Assembly: GCA_009733775.1 (NCBI GenBank)
Contig: WOGZ01000125.1
Span: 1 to 64,000 of the forward strand
Length of the DNA stretch: 64,000 nucleotides
Reading direction: 5' to 3'
From: Alectoria sarmentosa
Lineage: Eukaryota > Ascomycota > Lecanoromycetes > Lecanorales > Parmeliaceae
Of the stretch, positions 34,387 through 47,400 are shown piece after piece. Position 1 is the stretch's first letter, and every line of letters begins with the position of its first letter. The notes beneath the pieces were generated by a model that was not told the DNA's origin, did not search any database, and was given only the letters and a program-made list of their open reading frames with translations. Position numbers and translations under genes: made by a program.

Positions 34387-35807
34387 TCATGACTGTTGTT
34401 GTACTTGAGGCTGTTGTTGAATCTGCTGCTGCCCTTGTTGCGCCTGTTGTCCTGCTGCCTGCGGTTTCCTAACCTCCGGTTTCCAGTCCGGCCACAGCTC
34501 CCTAAGCCTTGTGTATTCCTCCCTCAGCAAGTCCAACTGCTTATCTCCCCCCTCGTTCCCAGGATTGAGCCAGAGAGGTGGTGCTTCTAGATGGGTGGGG
34601 TACGGCAGGCGGGGCTTATCTTTCCCTTGGTCGGATATGCTGACCAGGAACATGATGTTAGTTTTGATGCGGGTCATGAATTCCACGTATTTTTTTGTAT
34701 TGAGTGATTGTTGCTGGGGTGCTGTTGCCGGGTTGGGTGTTGTGGTCGTAGGTGTGGTAACAGTTAAATTTGCTTTGATTGCTGGGTTGTTTTGATTTTG
34801 AGTTTGATTTTGGGTATTTGATGTAGGGTCACCTGCTGAGGTAGGAGGTGCCGGGGTCGACTGCGGGGAGGAGGTGTTAGGGGGGGCCGTCTGCTGAGGC
34901 GATTGAGGAGATGGTTTGAGGCCGACCTTCTGCAGGATTGTGACTTCTTGGAGCAGGAGATTATTGACCTGGAGGAGGGCATCGACACGTTGTTGGTCGA
35001 GTGATGAGAGCCCACCGAGTTGGAGAACGGATTCTGCGGATTGGGAGGGTACTTCGGAGGTGGGAGTTGATTGGGTGGATGGTGGATTGATTGGTGCAGC
35101 TGACACTGTCATTGTAGAGGTTGGTGGATAGGATGAGCTAGAGGGATGGAGTCGTCTTGGGTTGGTTGAGGCTCCGGAATATGCCTGAGCTGGCGCGAGG
35201 TCGGATACGGCTAAAGATGAGTTTTGTCGCTGATTGTCTATGAAATTGGCGGGTGGTTGAGCTAAGGAATGTACCCAGTCAAAACGTCAGCAACGGCGGT
35301 TTCCTTATTTCTGCTTGACGCCAAAGCCCAGATCGTGTGGGACGAGAATTTGAGGGGAAAGAGCAACCGACCATGGTTGAGGTACTGCTGCTGTGGCAAG
35401 TAGGGCTTTTTAAAGTGATCGTCAGACAAAGCGGAGGGAGGGTGCATCAACGGCCCTCCGCCGTTGTGGTTATGAATCTGATTGGACCCATACTGCAGTC
35501 TCTGAAGCTGATACGCTTGGCCTTCGGAAGGCTGTGGAGGGGTGTAGGAGGGTAGAGGAGGAGGGTGAGGAGGAGGAGGAGAGGGACCATTGGAATGATG
35601 GTGATGGTGGTGATGATGATTGGAATGATTGGAATGATTGGATTGAGGATATGGATTGGGATAAAAGTGCGACTGTTGCAGGTGTGAGGGTGAGGGTGAG
35701 AGTGAGTGTGAATGTGAGGGCGGGAAATGAGCTGGACCTGCATTATTGGTCGGGCCGGCGTACGTTGAGCGTGGTACTGGTCCATAGCTGCTTTCTGGGT
35801 ATGCCAT
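34387..35807 (-). CDS. SSXT (SS18/Snf11-like) protein, putative SWI/SNF subunit
   Basis: Two exons, 35807-35372 and 35261-34387, give 436 residues. The SSXT homology appears as two separated blocks: QQRVDALLQVNNLLLQEVTI (about residue 210) and KKYVEFMTRIKTNIMFLVSI (about residue 325). They flank a Pro/Thr/Gln/Asn-rich insert. The same QLL...NLxFL arrangement is seen in human SS18 and yeast Snf11, which are SWI/SNF chromatin-remodelling subunits. The N-terminus is low complexity, with a His run (eight consecutive) and Pro runs; the C-terminus is Gln-rich. The upstream in-frame ATG at 35894 would lengthen the protein by 29 residues. I prefer the start MAYPESSYG. SWI/SNF membership is inferred from the family. 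Confidence 0.75.
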
Positions 35808-36548
35808 GGCTAAGAGACCCAAACGCGGTGAGATGTGGTGGCACGACCTAAACGAAGATGCTCCCTTTTGCCGGGATCTGAGCGATCCTTGCATCCAAAT
35901 GGCGCCATGATTCGTCGCAATTCACGGCTCACGGAACGCTTAAAAAAAGCTTGGATATTGGGAGAAACCATAATCCACAATCCAATCATCCAGACGGTAA
36001 TTCATCATCCATCATCCATTGCTTCTGCTTGCAAGTCGCATTAATAAAGATAACAAAATAATAAAAATCAAATGAGAACCTTTCCAACGGGTCATGTGCG
36101 CGACTACGGGATTTACCATTCAAACCTTCAGCTGCTATGCTCTCCTTCATTGCCACTGCACTGTGCAGAAATGCTTTTGGGAGTAATGCTGCTGCTAAGA
36201 GGCATTGAAATAAATTTCCTTATTTACATGACCGACAATGGATAAGAGTCAAGTGTATGTATCCACGGAGACATAAATAAGTTAGGAGGATACATAGGCC
36301 GTGCTTGAATTCCACTACATGCAGCTCAGAATGGACAGACCAAAGCAATACTTACGCAATACCTAATACGCAATACGCACCTTAAGTATGCTTGGAAAGA
36401 TCGCCTTCTCAGGCCGCGGCGGCAAGCGACGGCAACGCCCACTAGTGGCATACATAAATCCCGTGTTGATTCAAATGAAAATCTCATTGCCCCAAAGTTA
36501 TCATGATAATACTTGACTACTGTGACATACACAATACTGGATTCTCCA
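35808..36548. promoter_or_regulatory. Divergent promoter region, SSXT and his5 genes
   Basis: About 740 bp between divergent starts. At 36246-36251 the sequence GAGTCA (TGACTC on the minus strand) matches the core of the Gcn4/CpcA general amino-acid control element. That would suit a histidine-biosynthesis gene. It lies about 300 bp before the start. A six-base match is weak evidence on its own. Confidence 0.4.
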
Positions 36549-37945
36549 ATGACGACATTATCGAGGACAATGGCAAGGAAATCTCCGTTTGATCTGTCCA
36601 AATGTGCGAGACCAAATATACTAGCATTAGAGCCTTACAGATGTGCCAGAGATGATTACAAGGACGACGGAAGCAATATCTTGCTTGATGCCAATGAAAA
36701 CGCCTACGGTCCAGGCTTCGATCTTGATGGACATGGCAATCTCGCAAATGGCGCGGTCAACGGCCATGCTGCTACTAAAGCGATGCGGGTCGACCTTTTG
36801 GGCTTGAACCGCTATCCTGACCCGTGAGTGAATTGTAACAATGTCACAAAGCCGTGTTGACTTCTCCCATCAGTCATCAGATGGAGTTGAAAAAGCTGTT
36901 ATGTAATCTACGAAATACTCATAAACACACATCCAAATCTCTCGAGCCGGAAAATCTTTTTGCCGGAGTTGGCTCCGATGAGGCTATTGATGCTCTACTA
37001 CGCTGTTTCTGTGTACCCGGAAAAGACAAAATACTGACATGTCCTCCAACCTATGGCATGTACGCTGTCAGTGCGCAGGTCAACGATGTGGAGGTCGTCA
37101 AGGTGCCTCTAGATACGACCAGGAATTTTAAACTACGTCCAGAGGCTATCAACGATGCTCTTTCTTCAGACCCAAATATCAAAATCGTTTACATCTGCTC
37201 TCCTGGCAACCCGACCGCCAATCTCATCACTAAGTCAGATATCCAGCAGGTACTCGAGCATCCTATATGGAATGGTGTGGTTGTCCTGGACGAAGCGTAT
37301 ATCGACTTCTCTCCGGAAGGATCCAGCTTGGCAGAATGGGTGACTGAATGGCCTAACCTTGTCGTCATGCAGACTCTCAGTAAAGCCTTTGGCCTTGCCG
37401 GCATACGCCTCGGCACTGCTTTCACATCCCCAGAGATTGCAAACCTCCTCAACAATTTCAAAGCTCCCTACAACATCTCAAGCCCTACAAGTGCGTTGGC
37501 TTGCGCTGCTTTGCAGCCCAAGAATCTGGCCGTCATGAGGAGAAATAGGGAAAGGATTGTGAAGCAGCGAGATCGGATGATGCGGGAGCTGCCGACAATA
37601 CCTGGAGTGGGAAGCTTTTTGGGTGGAGCTGAATCGAATTTCTTGCTGACAGAGATCCTGGATAGGCCCCGGAGTAGAGGAGGCAAACCGAGCAACGAGA
37701 CTGCTCTAGCTGTTTATGAACGGTTGGCAGTGACGAAAGGGGTTGTGGTGAGATTTAGGGGGAAGGAAGTGGGTTGCTTGGGTTGTCTGAGAATCACTGT
37801 AGGGACCGAGGAAGAGGTCGATAAGATGCTTCATGAGATGCAAATTGTGCTACAAGATGTATACAGAAATGGATCAAATGGGCAGTCTGAGTATTTCAAG
37901 GAGCAGGACGTCAAGGAGCAGGACGCGAACGACGTAATTTCTTAG
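36549..37945 (+). CDS. his5: Histidinol-phosphate aminotransferase
   Basis: This PLP enzyme converts imidazole-acetol phosphate and glutamate to L-histidinol phosphate and 2-oxoglutarate, a late step of histidine biosynthesis in the cytosol. Exons 36549-36823 and 36874-37945 (50-nt intron, phase 2) give 448 residues. Diagnostic segments: RPNILALEPYRCARDDY, LLDANENAYGP, NRYPDPHQMELK (spanning the intron), GVGSDEAIDALLR, SPGNPTAN, VLDEAYIDFS and the PLP-lysine motif TLSKAFGLAGIRLG. The C-terminal VVVRFRGKEVGCLGCLRITVGT is also typical. An insert of about 20 Gly/Asn-rich residues lies before NRYPDP. In-frame Met codons at 36513 and 36570 are alternative starts. Confidence 0.96.
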
Positions 37946-38771
37946 ACCTTGGGAATAAAGACAAAAGATCTACGGGCCTCTCTGATGGCCTCATGGATCT
38001 TCTACACAAGTCGCTAGGTTCATACATCAAGGCATTTGACAATTGACAATCACTTCGTACCTCGGTAAAGGTGGATGGACCATAGAAGCCTCACGGTCTC
38101 AATGGCGTTAGAGTGAGCGACGTCGGCGGCTTAGGGCCCGTCGGTTTGTTGTCCAGGCCCCGGTGTGAGTGTGTTGATTCGCCTGTGACTATGCAATGAG
38201 TACAGCTCATCATTGCATATGAGCCAACCACCATCATATCCTTAGGCTGATTTCACTCTCGTGACGCTGCCCTTCGCCTCTCATCGCTTGCCATCAGCTG
38301 AGCGCGCAACGATTCCCTTGTCCTTTGTGACCTCTGCCCGTGATCTCGAATTTCCCAAGGGCAGCTACTTCAACGCTCACTAGCTACAAAATCTAGACAC
38401 CTCCAAATTCGCATTGATGCAGGTACCGTGAGCCTGCTTTTTACGTTCAAAAGCCATTCGGATGGCTGCATATTGAATTGTGCGCCGCCCCACAGAATCG
38501 AAAAGTGAAGCGTTCACCATCAGCAAGTCCGCAATGTATTGACCTCACAAGCAATTCTGACGGAGGCCGAGCTGTTCCGCTCTACAACTTTGCCATCACC
38601 CACCTAATTGTCAAAGATCTCATTTACCCGAGACTATCAAGTCTGGTCTGAATGTCGTGGAAGTTAGTGGTCTGTGTAACGATACCTGATGTGTTGTGAA
38701 GGACCGAGCCTCCACTTCACCGCTGCCTAGAGGTTGTCGTTGCAAGACGACGATACGATATTTTTGTTGTC
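37946..38771. other. Intergenic upstream of the J-domain gene
   Basis: About 830 bp between his5 and the J-domain gene, both on the plus strand. Probable his5 terminator and J-protein promoter and leader. No element or open frame worth calling was seen. Confidence 0.4.
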
Positions 38772-41700
38772 ATGGGGAAGGCTGATGCAGAGCGAGACTA
38801 CTATGGCGACCTGGAGCTGGAGCCAACAGCAGATCCCAACGAGATCAAAAGACAGTTTAAGAAGCTTGGTATGGTGCCATATTTTCATTAAAGAAACATC
38901 GTCATACTGACAGTATCTTTTTTTCAGCTCTCAAATATCACCCCGATCGTAATCCAGGCAAAGAGGTGGAATACAACTCCAAGTTCCAAGCCATACAATC
39001 CGCCAACGAGGTGCTCACAGACCCTCAGCAACGGGCGAAGTATGACGCACAGCGCATGCGAGCAGGTCTGCTACATACCTATGCTGGTACCTCTTCTTCG
39101 CCTACAAGACCCAATGTACCAACACGATCTCCTATGACCGATTTTCCTCCTCCCCCACGCCCACCCCCTTACACTGCAACAAAGAATACCTTCACGCCTC
39201 ATTCTTCCGGGGCACAGAGGTACAAAGATTTCCGCACTCGCCCTGAAGCAGCTACATGGAGAGGCGCCAGCACAGACGACCCTAAGACAAAGACTAGTGA
39301 TTTCAAGGCATGGGAATCCATGAGGACACCAAGGCGTGGGGAGGGTCCTATACCCTCTCAAACTCAGAGACGGACGGTACCGCCAAAGGCTGCTAGACCA
39401 CCCCCGGTTCCGCCAGGACGTGAAACGAACGGCAAAGCACCCAAAGACCCCTCACCAAGACGACATGGCTGGGATCATATTCAAGAGCCCCATGCGGGCA
39501 TGCCAGGCACGGCGAGAGCAGATAATAGTCGCGGTCCACCGCAGAAAACGGGCTTTGCTCCGAGTACGCCTGGAGCGGGAGGAGATGAGCCACAAGCACG
39601 TTCAGCATATTTCACTGTCGGGAGGGGCGAGCGACCCTCAAATGCAAGATCTCAAACCCACATGCCCCCGCCTCCGGTTCCAGGCCATGCGCCTACTTCT
39701 AAAAGGCCTGACTTCTCGGCATCGTCCAAAGACAAGGTAGGCTTCAATGAACCCTTTGGAAACAAGTCCCGCGTAAGCACACCTTATCAGACAGGTGGCG
39801 GTGAGAAGATTAGGCCGTACGCCGCCAGTCCAGTCCTTGAGAGATCCAAAACGTCTGCAAGCCCCAGAGATAGTAATAGTCGGACAGGATGGTATGAAGG
39901 CAAGCCAGACAACGCGGACTCTGCTCATCACCGCGCTGCGTCTGCCACCTCAAGCTATCAAAAGATGAGCCCACCAGGCAAGAAAGACACAGGCCTGCCG
40001 GGCGTTTCAGGAGTGTACTCTTCTTCGTCCTCTTCAAGTTCATCTTCCGATGAAGAAGTGGGCCCCTTTTCTTCGGCGAGACCAAGTGTGACCCAAGCCC
40101 CAAAGACAAAGCCGACAACCGCCGGTGTTGGTCAAGCATCCATTCATGGTTTCAACCCCTTTGCCAAAGTCGGCGATGAACCAATGGCGCCACAGGCAAG
40201 CCTAGGTATTGGAGGCTACGAAATTCATAGGAGGCATTCGGCAGTGGATCTCGACATTCGAAACCCGTCGGAAGGGTTTTCAGAGCATCGCAAGAAGCAC
40301 GAGGTTGAACAATCGCAGCAAAAGTCGACGAGTGTCCCTGACGCCTTCAATCCACAGAGCCGAGTTGGCGCACAGCCTTCCTTACAGCGATCGTACAGTT
40401 GGCATGAGAAGAATGGACCACCCAAGGACAAGGACTTCCATCCTGCAACAAGCGAACAGAAGGATCAAAATCCCAAGTATGAACCACGAGGGTATAACCC
40501 ATTTTCTTCCCCCCCTTCTCCAACTTCCCCTTCTCAGGACACACCTATAGAAAAATGGTCAGATCAATGGCCTTTTAAGTCCCCCAGGAAGCCGAGGACT
40601 GCGTCTGCTCAACCTCCCCCATACTGGGCTATTCCATCCAGTCTACCTCCCCAAAAGGAGATTGCGTCTCGCAAACGAGCAAGCACGGATGTTCCCTTGC
40701 ACGGTCATACCCAAAAGGTAGCAATGACATACGCTGACGTTGATCCCTTCGATAGCTTTAAGATTCCCGACTACGCGAAGAAGAACTCGTTCCCACGTAC
40801 AGCATCCCTTCGCAGCCAAAGCTCAGAGAATATCAATACTAAATTCTCCCCCGACAATTGGCACGGCAAATTCTTCGAACCTCCTCCGCCCAGCCGCTCG
40901 AACACACCTCGCGGCGTGTCTCCAACCAAACCTAATATATTCCAACAGCAGCAGGAACAAGAGTCCCAACAAGGCTCCACGAATGAAGAGCCCATGCAAC
41001 CTGATTCGTCCAAGAAAACCACCTCATCGTTCCCGCCGCCGCCTCCTCCGCCATTTGCTCGAGGAAAATTCCAACAAGAGCATTGGGCTCCGCATCTAAA
41101 TAACTTGAAATTCGATATACCACAGTCCCCGCAGGGACGCTCACCAAGTCGAACAAGTACTCGGAAACGTCCTAGGACACGGCCTCCAAAAGCTTCCAGC
41201 ACTCGAGCAAGTGTTGATGATGCGGAAGACGATCCTACGGCGAGTAGCGCAAATGGTGAGAGCCTTGAGAGTAGCAAGGTCAGCAGTGATGTTGATGCCA
41301 TGGATGTTGACGAGCCGACACCTCCATCTGCAAAACCTGGTCCACAACTCACGAATGGTGGATATGTTCCATCGGCTCAACCTGATGTTTCTAATAACAC
41401 GCCTCGCCAAGGCCCAATGCTGCCGCCTCGGAGCCCGGCAGTACCACCACGAACCAGCGGTCATGGGCAGCCAGAAAAGAAAGCGTCTCATTTGAATCTC
41501 GGAGACCTAAAGAACATCTACCCCTTTGCCCCCAGCAACGAAGGCCTTGGCAATATGAACGAGATGGCCACCAACCTTCCGCAGGCATCCCATGCATCAC
41601 CCCCCAAAAGATCTACCGAGCTATCTCTGCAACGAATGAAATTTCCCAACCCGCCACTGTGTCCCTCCAACCCACTCAATCTCACTCAACATTCCTGGGA

Positions 41701-42016
41701 CCACTATTGCCTGAATATGCGCCGCTATCTAGACGAATGGACCAAGTTCACGGACCAGATGGCCGAGATGCTCAAGACCATTACTCGAGAAAGCATCAAC
41801 TGCGGTTGGTTGGATCCGGAAGGAAAAGGTTACGATAAGCATATGAACATGCTCGGCGAGCATCAGAGGGCAAGAGTCCACCTGGAGATCGCTTGTGAAA
41901 ACAATGAGAAGTGTATGAGGTCTTTGGGCGATGCAATGGATGCGAAAGTTCGAGGAAGAGGTGGTGTGGGCAGGAAACAATCGAATGCGGGGCCAGTGCT
42001 TGAGGGACTGCTGTAG
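38772..42016 (+). CDS. Large J-domain protein with disordered middle and conserved-looking C-terminus
   Basis: Two exons, 38772-38868 and 38928-42016, give 1061 residues. Residues 8-70 form a J domain: DYYGDLELEPTADPNEIKRQ, then the HPD catalytic tripeptide in LKYHPDRNPG, then a helix ending QQRAKYDAQR. This class stimulates Hsp70 ATPase activity. Residues about 75-900 are Pro/Ser-rich and disordered, with a serine run (encoded near 40020-40050) and a polyproline stretch (near 41034-41053) that could bind SH3 or WW domains. The last about 120 residues (from LNLTQHSWDHYCLNMRRYLD) are predicted helical and hold aromatic and charged residues in a folded-looking pattern. No zinc-finger or DnaJ C-domain is present, so this is a class III J-protein. 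Its client is unknown. Confidence 0.85.
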
Positions 42017-44430
42017 GTGTGTCACAGCTGACACAAGTTTCCGTCTGTAATTATTTTGATGACTATGAGCAAGGTGTTTCGGGTTGGGAAATACCCCTCT
42101 GTCCTGTCTTGGACATATCTGATGTCCGATTTTCTACTCATGAGCAAGCATGGATATCGTCGGGAATTCTACGAAAAGTTTGTGGATCATTCAGCGCGGA
42201 GTTCAGCAGATTTTAAGGGTTTACGACCAGCATAGTTTGGACACCGGGGACGGCTTTTCGCCAACGTTCAATGGTCTGTCATGTTGTGATGAGCCGCAAT
42301 TGTCTGTTGATACTGCTCATTTTCTGCTTTTGTATAATACAATTTTCTAGAGCAGGAACGATGAATGTTTCACAATAATGTCCTCTCCACTGGTGCGAAC
42401 CCGCAATCGACAGACGCTTTCGAGACGGGTCGATTACTCTACGTCGTTGCAAGTGCCCCAGGTTTGGCATGAGATATTTGATAGGTGTTGAGCTGGGAGG
42501 TCAAATTCCCCAATGTTGCTTGGCGTATACGCCAATGCGAGGTTTCAAAGTTGTCCATTACTTATGGAGCCATGTTATTTGATGACCTTCATCTGTGGTC
42601 ACACCTCTACACTTTCACACTGATTTCCTGAAATTGCTGATCTTCTGCGGATTCTTACCCAGGTCTTTCCAATTCACCATCACTGATGCACCTGAGATCT
42701 TTGCGTGACTCGACCGGCTTCGAAGCCACTCTGTTGCTACATTTAGATCGCCGCGAGCACCTATTCCACACCACTCTAAGGGCTTGGGACTGCTCCATTA
42801 ACTCCACTTGCTTGCTTTCAGCTCTTCGTCGCACTCCATTCCATCGGCTTTCATCCACAAAACCCCACGCCCGTTCCGAGCGCTCGAGAACTTGGTTTTG
42901 CTCTGTTTGACTGGCTTTTGGAACTACCATTCGAACCTCTTGATAAGTACCGAGTCCTCAACTCTCTCCATTCGATGCGCGGTAACGTCTGACTTGCCTC
43001 CAATCTCCGGATTCTGGGTCTCTCCCCTCTCCACCCCTCACTACTTCTTTTGAGAACCCTCGACCTCCCCAAATGCCCTCCCAAGCAACACTCGTCCGCA
43101 CATTCCGCCTCATCCTCCTCAACAAGAACCCCTCCCTTTTCCTCTGGTTCATTGAATTCATTTCATCTGATTAACTCCTCAATCATTTACCTTACGATGA
43201 CTTCTTGTCTTCAAACGAGAGTCTTTTTCAATTTAAACGCTTTCATCCTTATTCTCATTCTCATCAACATCAACATCAAACAATAGTAAACCCTCTCACC
43301 CCTTGTCTTGTCACAGCGACACATTATCAATTATCAAATTTTTGTTATCAGCTCAAATCATAATCATCTTCACATCCTCATCGCTCGTCTGTTCGAAATG
43401 TGTCTCACCCCTATCAACGGCTGTTGCAAACACTTGAGAGAAATGAAATGTAAAAAAGCAAGCTACCCGCAACGCTTCGATCCAAAACATTCATCGTCGT
43501 CGCATCCGGCATTTTTTTATTATAGAGTCAATGTGATGAAAGGACAGCGTAGAGAAATTAGATAAAGATGCTAGAAATAAAGGGCAAGAGGGATTTTTTG
43601 TAAGATGAGGAGACGACGTAAACATGCGATTTTTTCGGTAGTTAAGACTTGAAAGTTTCTGTGATTGATGATCTAGATATATTGAGGTTCCCACCAAGAC
43701 GGTCCCCAAAAAAAAACCTTTTGGTATCTCGGAAAGGTCATCATCCATCACCGACTGGGGAATCCGCAGTGTGAAGGGAGGAGGTTCCCGAGATGGAAGC
43801 TGCCGTCCTGAGAAAAACAACAACAACAAGCGTCCTCGGGCGGCATCCCTGCACTTTTGAGGCTTCCGAGAGGAGATCTGATTGGAATTCGGTTGTGGAT
43901 CGCTTGGCTGTGGCTCCTGTTTGGGTTGGGGGGGGAGGGAGGCGGTTTTATTATCGTTGTTGTGTCGTACGCAGGAAGGGGTTTTATTTTCTGTTGTGGA
44001 TCGTCTGGTTGGAGCTGGGAGCGGTTGTCGGAGAATGAATGATGGTGAGATGTGAGAGTACTGGTACGGTGGTTTTTATGTTCCAGCCTGAGCAGCATTT
44101 GGAATTAAGAATATGGACTCGTTATTCGGTAGCATCAGATGATCAGTTCAAGAGCACTGATCTTCTTCTTCTTCTTCGACGCTCCGTCTCAAGCCAAGAC
44201 AATATGCCATTTTTAGGACCCGTCATCACGCCTGGGTGAATTTGCTTTGTTATATATATTAAGACAACATTTGTACATACATGTCGGGGCTTGAAGAGTA
44301 AACAAGGGCGGAATATGAAAACAATCCTCCTTTTATTGTATGGTAAGGTGAGATATCAAAGCTGGGCCCTGTAGTACCACGGCATATATCGCATGTATCT
44401 ACTCGCTCGCTATACGACCACTTCCCTCTG
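42017..44430. other. Gene-poor convergent interval
   Basis: About 2.4 kb between the J-domain gene stop (+) and the nma111 stop (-). The part from 42650 to 43450 is strongly pyrimidine-biased on the plus strand, resembling a long fungal 5' leader without a clear gene after it. A small frame at 43399-43565 begins with a Cys-rich segment (MCLTPINGCCKHLREMKCKK) and could be a tiny gene, but nothing else supports it. A tRNA-like box B (42396-42405, minus strand) was checked and rejected. Confidence 0.45.
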
Positions 44431-47400
44431 CTACCCCTCGACATCTCCATCTCCACCTCCATTGCCATCGCCTGCCGCTGTGCCCTCATCCATCACTCCT
44501 CCCGCAGCATCTTGAACGCCTCCCTTCTCTCCCCAGCTCCTGACCCTCCAGCCATTCGCTTCTCTCGAGTCTTTCACATACTCCATCGTTGGGAAATAAT
44601 GCTCGTTCTTTTTCATCGTAGCTACCCATGGCACATTGTCAAATGTGCATACTCTTAGTCGGAAGTAGGTATTATCTGGTATGTTGTTGACTGCGTCGAG
44701 GAACTGGGTCAGCGTAGGGGTGGGAATGTCGTTGACGGCGGTGATGAAGTTTGTAGGCGCCAGGCCATATTGGTAGGATGGTGAGCCACGAGTACGGGCC
44801 GAGACGTAGACTTCGCTGTGGAGTTTGCTTATTTGCTGCCTCACGGCGTGATGAGGGCGGTGAAGCACAGCACCACAGAAGATCACGGCTCGGTCAGTCT
44901 CGAGGTCTTCGGTAGGGATGGTGGGGACTTTGAGGGTCATCTCTTGGCCGCCGCGCACTATTAATGCGTCTAGGTATTCATTGTCGTACATTATGTCGAG
45001 CTCGCTGACTCGCGTTATTAGTTTACCATTAAGTGTAAGTATGATGTCGCCTTCCTGGAGAGACTGAGAGTCGTGGCCTGAGGGAGGCGCGCAGTCAATT
45101 TTGCGGACCATGAAGAGTTGGTGGCGGGAGGAGTTGGCTTCGGCAACTTTGGTGATCCAAGACTCAGAGACACCCATGATGCGAACTTGTGACATGGAGA
45201 TGGTGTTGGTTTCGACATTGAGGATGCGAAGACTCGGGGTAATGTCTTTTTGAATCTGGTCGGTGACGGGAAGGAGTGTTGGAGTTGCGAGGCCTAAGTG
45301 GTATTCGACATCCTTGGAGGTGTGTGCGGTGCGCTCGCCGAGGTAGCTGAGCCAAAGAGCTTCCACGGTGCCATCCTCAGCTACCAGGACACCACTCGCG
45401 CATTGGCCGCTGAGACTAGTATCCACTGTAATGGCATCAAGGTTGATGGCACGATAGCGAGGTGCAGTAAGATTAGATGGTATTGCAACAGTAGTGATGT
45501 CCGTTACGGTTGTAGGAGTCATCGCCACCCGCAGATTCTGGTTCCAGCCAAAGAATATTGTGGAAGCACCCTGCTTGATAGGTTCCGTCGCGAGCTTCGC
45601 GCTCTTGACTGGGGCATCCACTAATGACGGATCGTATTGTATGATAGCGTAGTTGGCCAAAGGATGCAAGAAACGGACCTTGGCATCCACGATGATGGAG
45701 TCGGCCACTGTAAGGGACAGATCGCACAGGTCGTAGGGAACAACAGCCCTTGAGACCAAGACCAGGCCTTTCTCAGCGTTGATTACTACTCCGAAGCCGA
45801 TCTTGCGTGTTCTTGGGAATCCATCGAGTTTCAGTGGCATTGTGCAGGAGACTCGGACAAAGCTCCTAATGATATCTGCCGCTGCTGGATGCCCAACGGA
45901 ATCAAGGGTAACAAATTCTGCCTTTCGTCGCTGCGCAGGCGCTGCTGGTAATGGTTCTCCCAGATCGCTAAAGTCCCAGATACCGGTATCATCGTTGCGA
46001 ACTGCCATCCTCATCTTGCTTGACCAATGCCGGTCGATAAAGATGATACTAGTATTTAGAGTATGGAGATCGCTCAGATGCTTATAGGTCACGACCACAC
46101 GTGCCCTGTCAGGAATGCCTTTCATTACTTCAATAAAAGCCTCCAGGTCCGGTGTTTTCTTCTGGTCGACTGACTCAATCATCCACCCGGATTCTGTGCT
46201 GTCAAATCTGAAAGATCCTGCAGCTTCACATACGTAGACCCCCTTTACTGGGACGGCGTACAGGCGAGCTTGCTGGTAAGATAGATCATGGAAGGAGGCT
46301 CCAGCAACGGTCACAAATCGGTCTGGTGTGATAGCATGCAAGTCTCCGACTTCTAACTCGACTTCAACATCTTGACCTCCTCTTTGAACCAAAATCTTGA
46401 CTTTCTTACCCACGCTCGAATCTAGTATGTCATCTAGTCGAACAAACTGTGTTAGGATTTCTCCATTGACCTTAATAAGCACATCTCCTTCCTCAAGCTG
46501 CTTGTCTGCTGGCCCTTGGGGAAGGACGATCTCTGCAACTAGCAACCCGGTCTCCTTTGGGAACCCCTTTCTTATGGCAGCTTCGTGTTCAGCGGCGAGA
46601 CCTAACCTCCGACATTCATCGAAAGGTTTGATAATCCACTGAGTTTGTATCGTCCCTCGCGCTATAGGTAGTCCGCTCCGTATACACTCCAACGCTCTTG
46701 CAGGTCGATCCAGAGGCAGGAAGTAGTCTGTCGAGGCACCGTCGGATCTTCCTCCAGCTTGTAATGCAACAGCATATCCATCAACATTGACGACAGGGCT
46801 TCCAGAGCTTCCACCGCTAGCCGCGGCAGCAGCTTGGATATAGTTTGTATTGAAGTCGCTGTACCCCTCGCCGTACTCCGGCGCGTTTCTGTCCAGCCTG
46901 CTGATGACGCCGGACAGGATACTGAGCTTTTCGCCTGCATCATTTCCAACCACTCTTATTTCCGATCCAACTTTTGCAAGGTCTGGACGTAGGACTAGCT
47001 CTGACAGGGGCATGTATTTTATCTTGTTTGGGTCGAAGCGTAGGATACCAAAATCATGGACAGGGTCGCGGTAGACAGGGTAGACGTCACACTGCAAGTC
47101 CGTATCAGCTCTAATTCTGAATGAGACCTGTAAAGCTTTCCCATTACCTCCTCATGGTTATCAAAGATACAATAGCCCCAAAAGGGCCCAGATCCAACCA
47201 CATGACGATTCGTCAAGATGTACCCTTTCGCAGCATCTACGACGAAGCCAGTAGCTTCACTAGCTAGCGCCGAGCTCGTGTCAAAGGAGCAAGTCTGGCA
47301 GAAATGAATAGAGACAACATTCTTGACGACTCCTTCGATCGTAGCCTGCCATTCCGCCGTATCCGCCGTCGCCGTTGCCGTCACAGGCTCCACTGTGCCA

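Noticed and set aside
42390..42460. Possible tRNA on the minus strand (box B-like GGTTCGCACC with a CTCGAAA loop-like word)
   Set aside because: The T-arm, anticodon stem and acceptor stem do not pair; only short motif matches are present.
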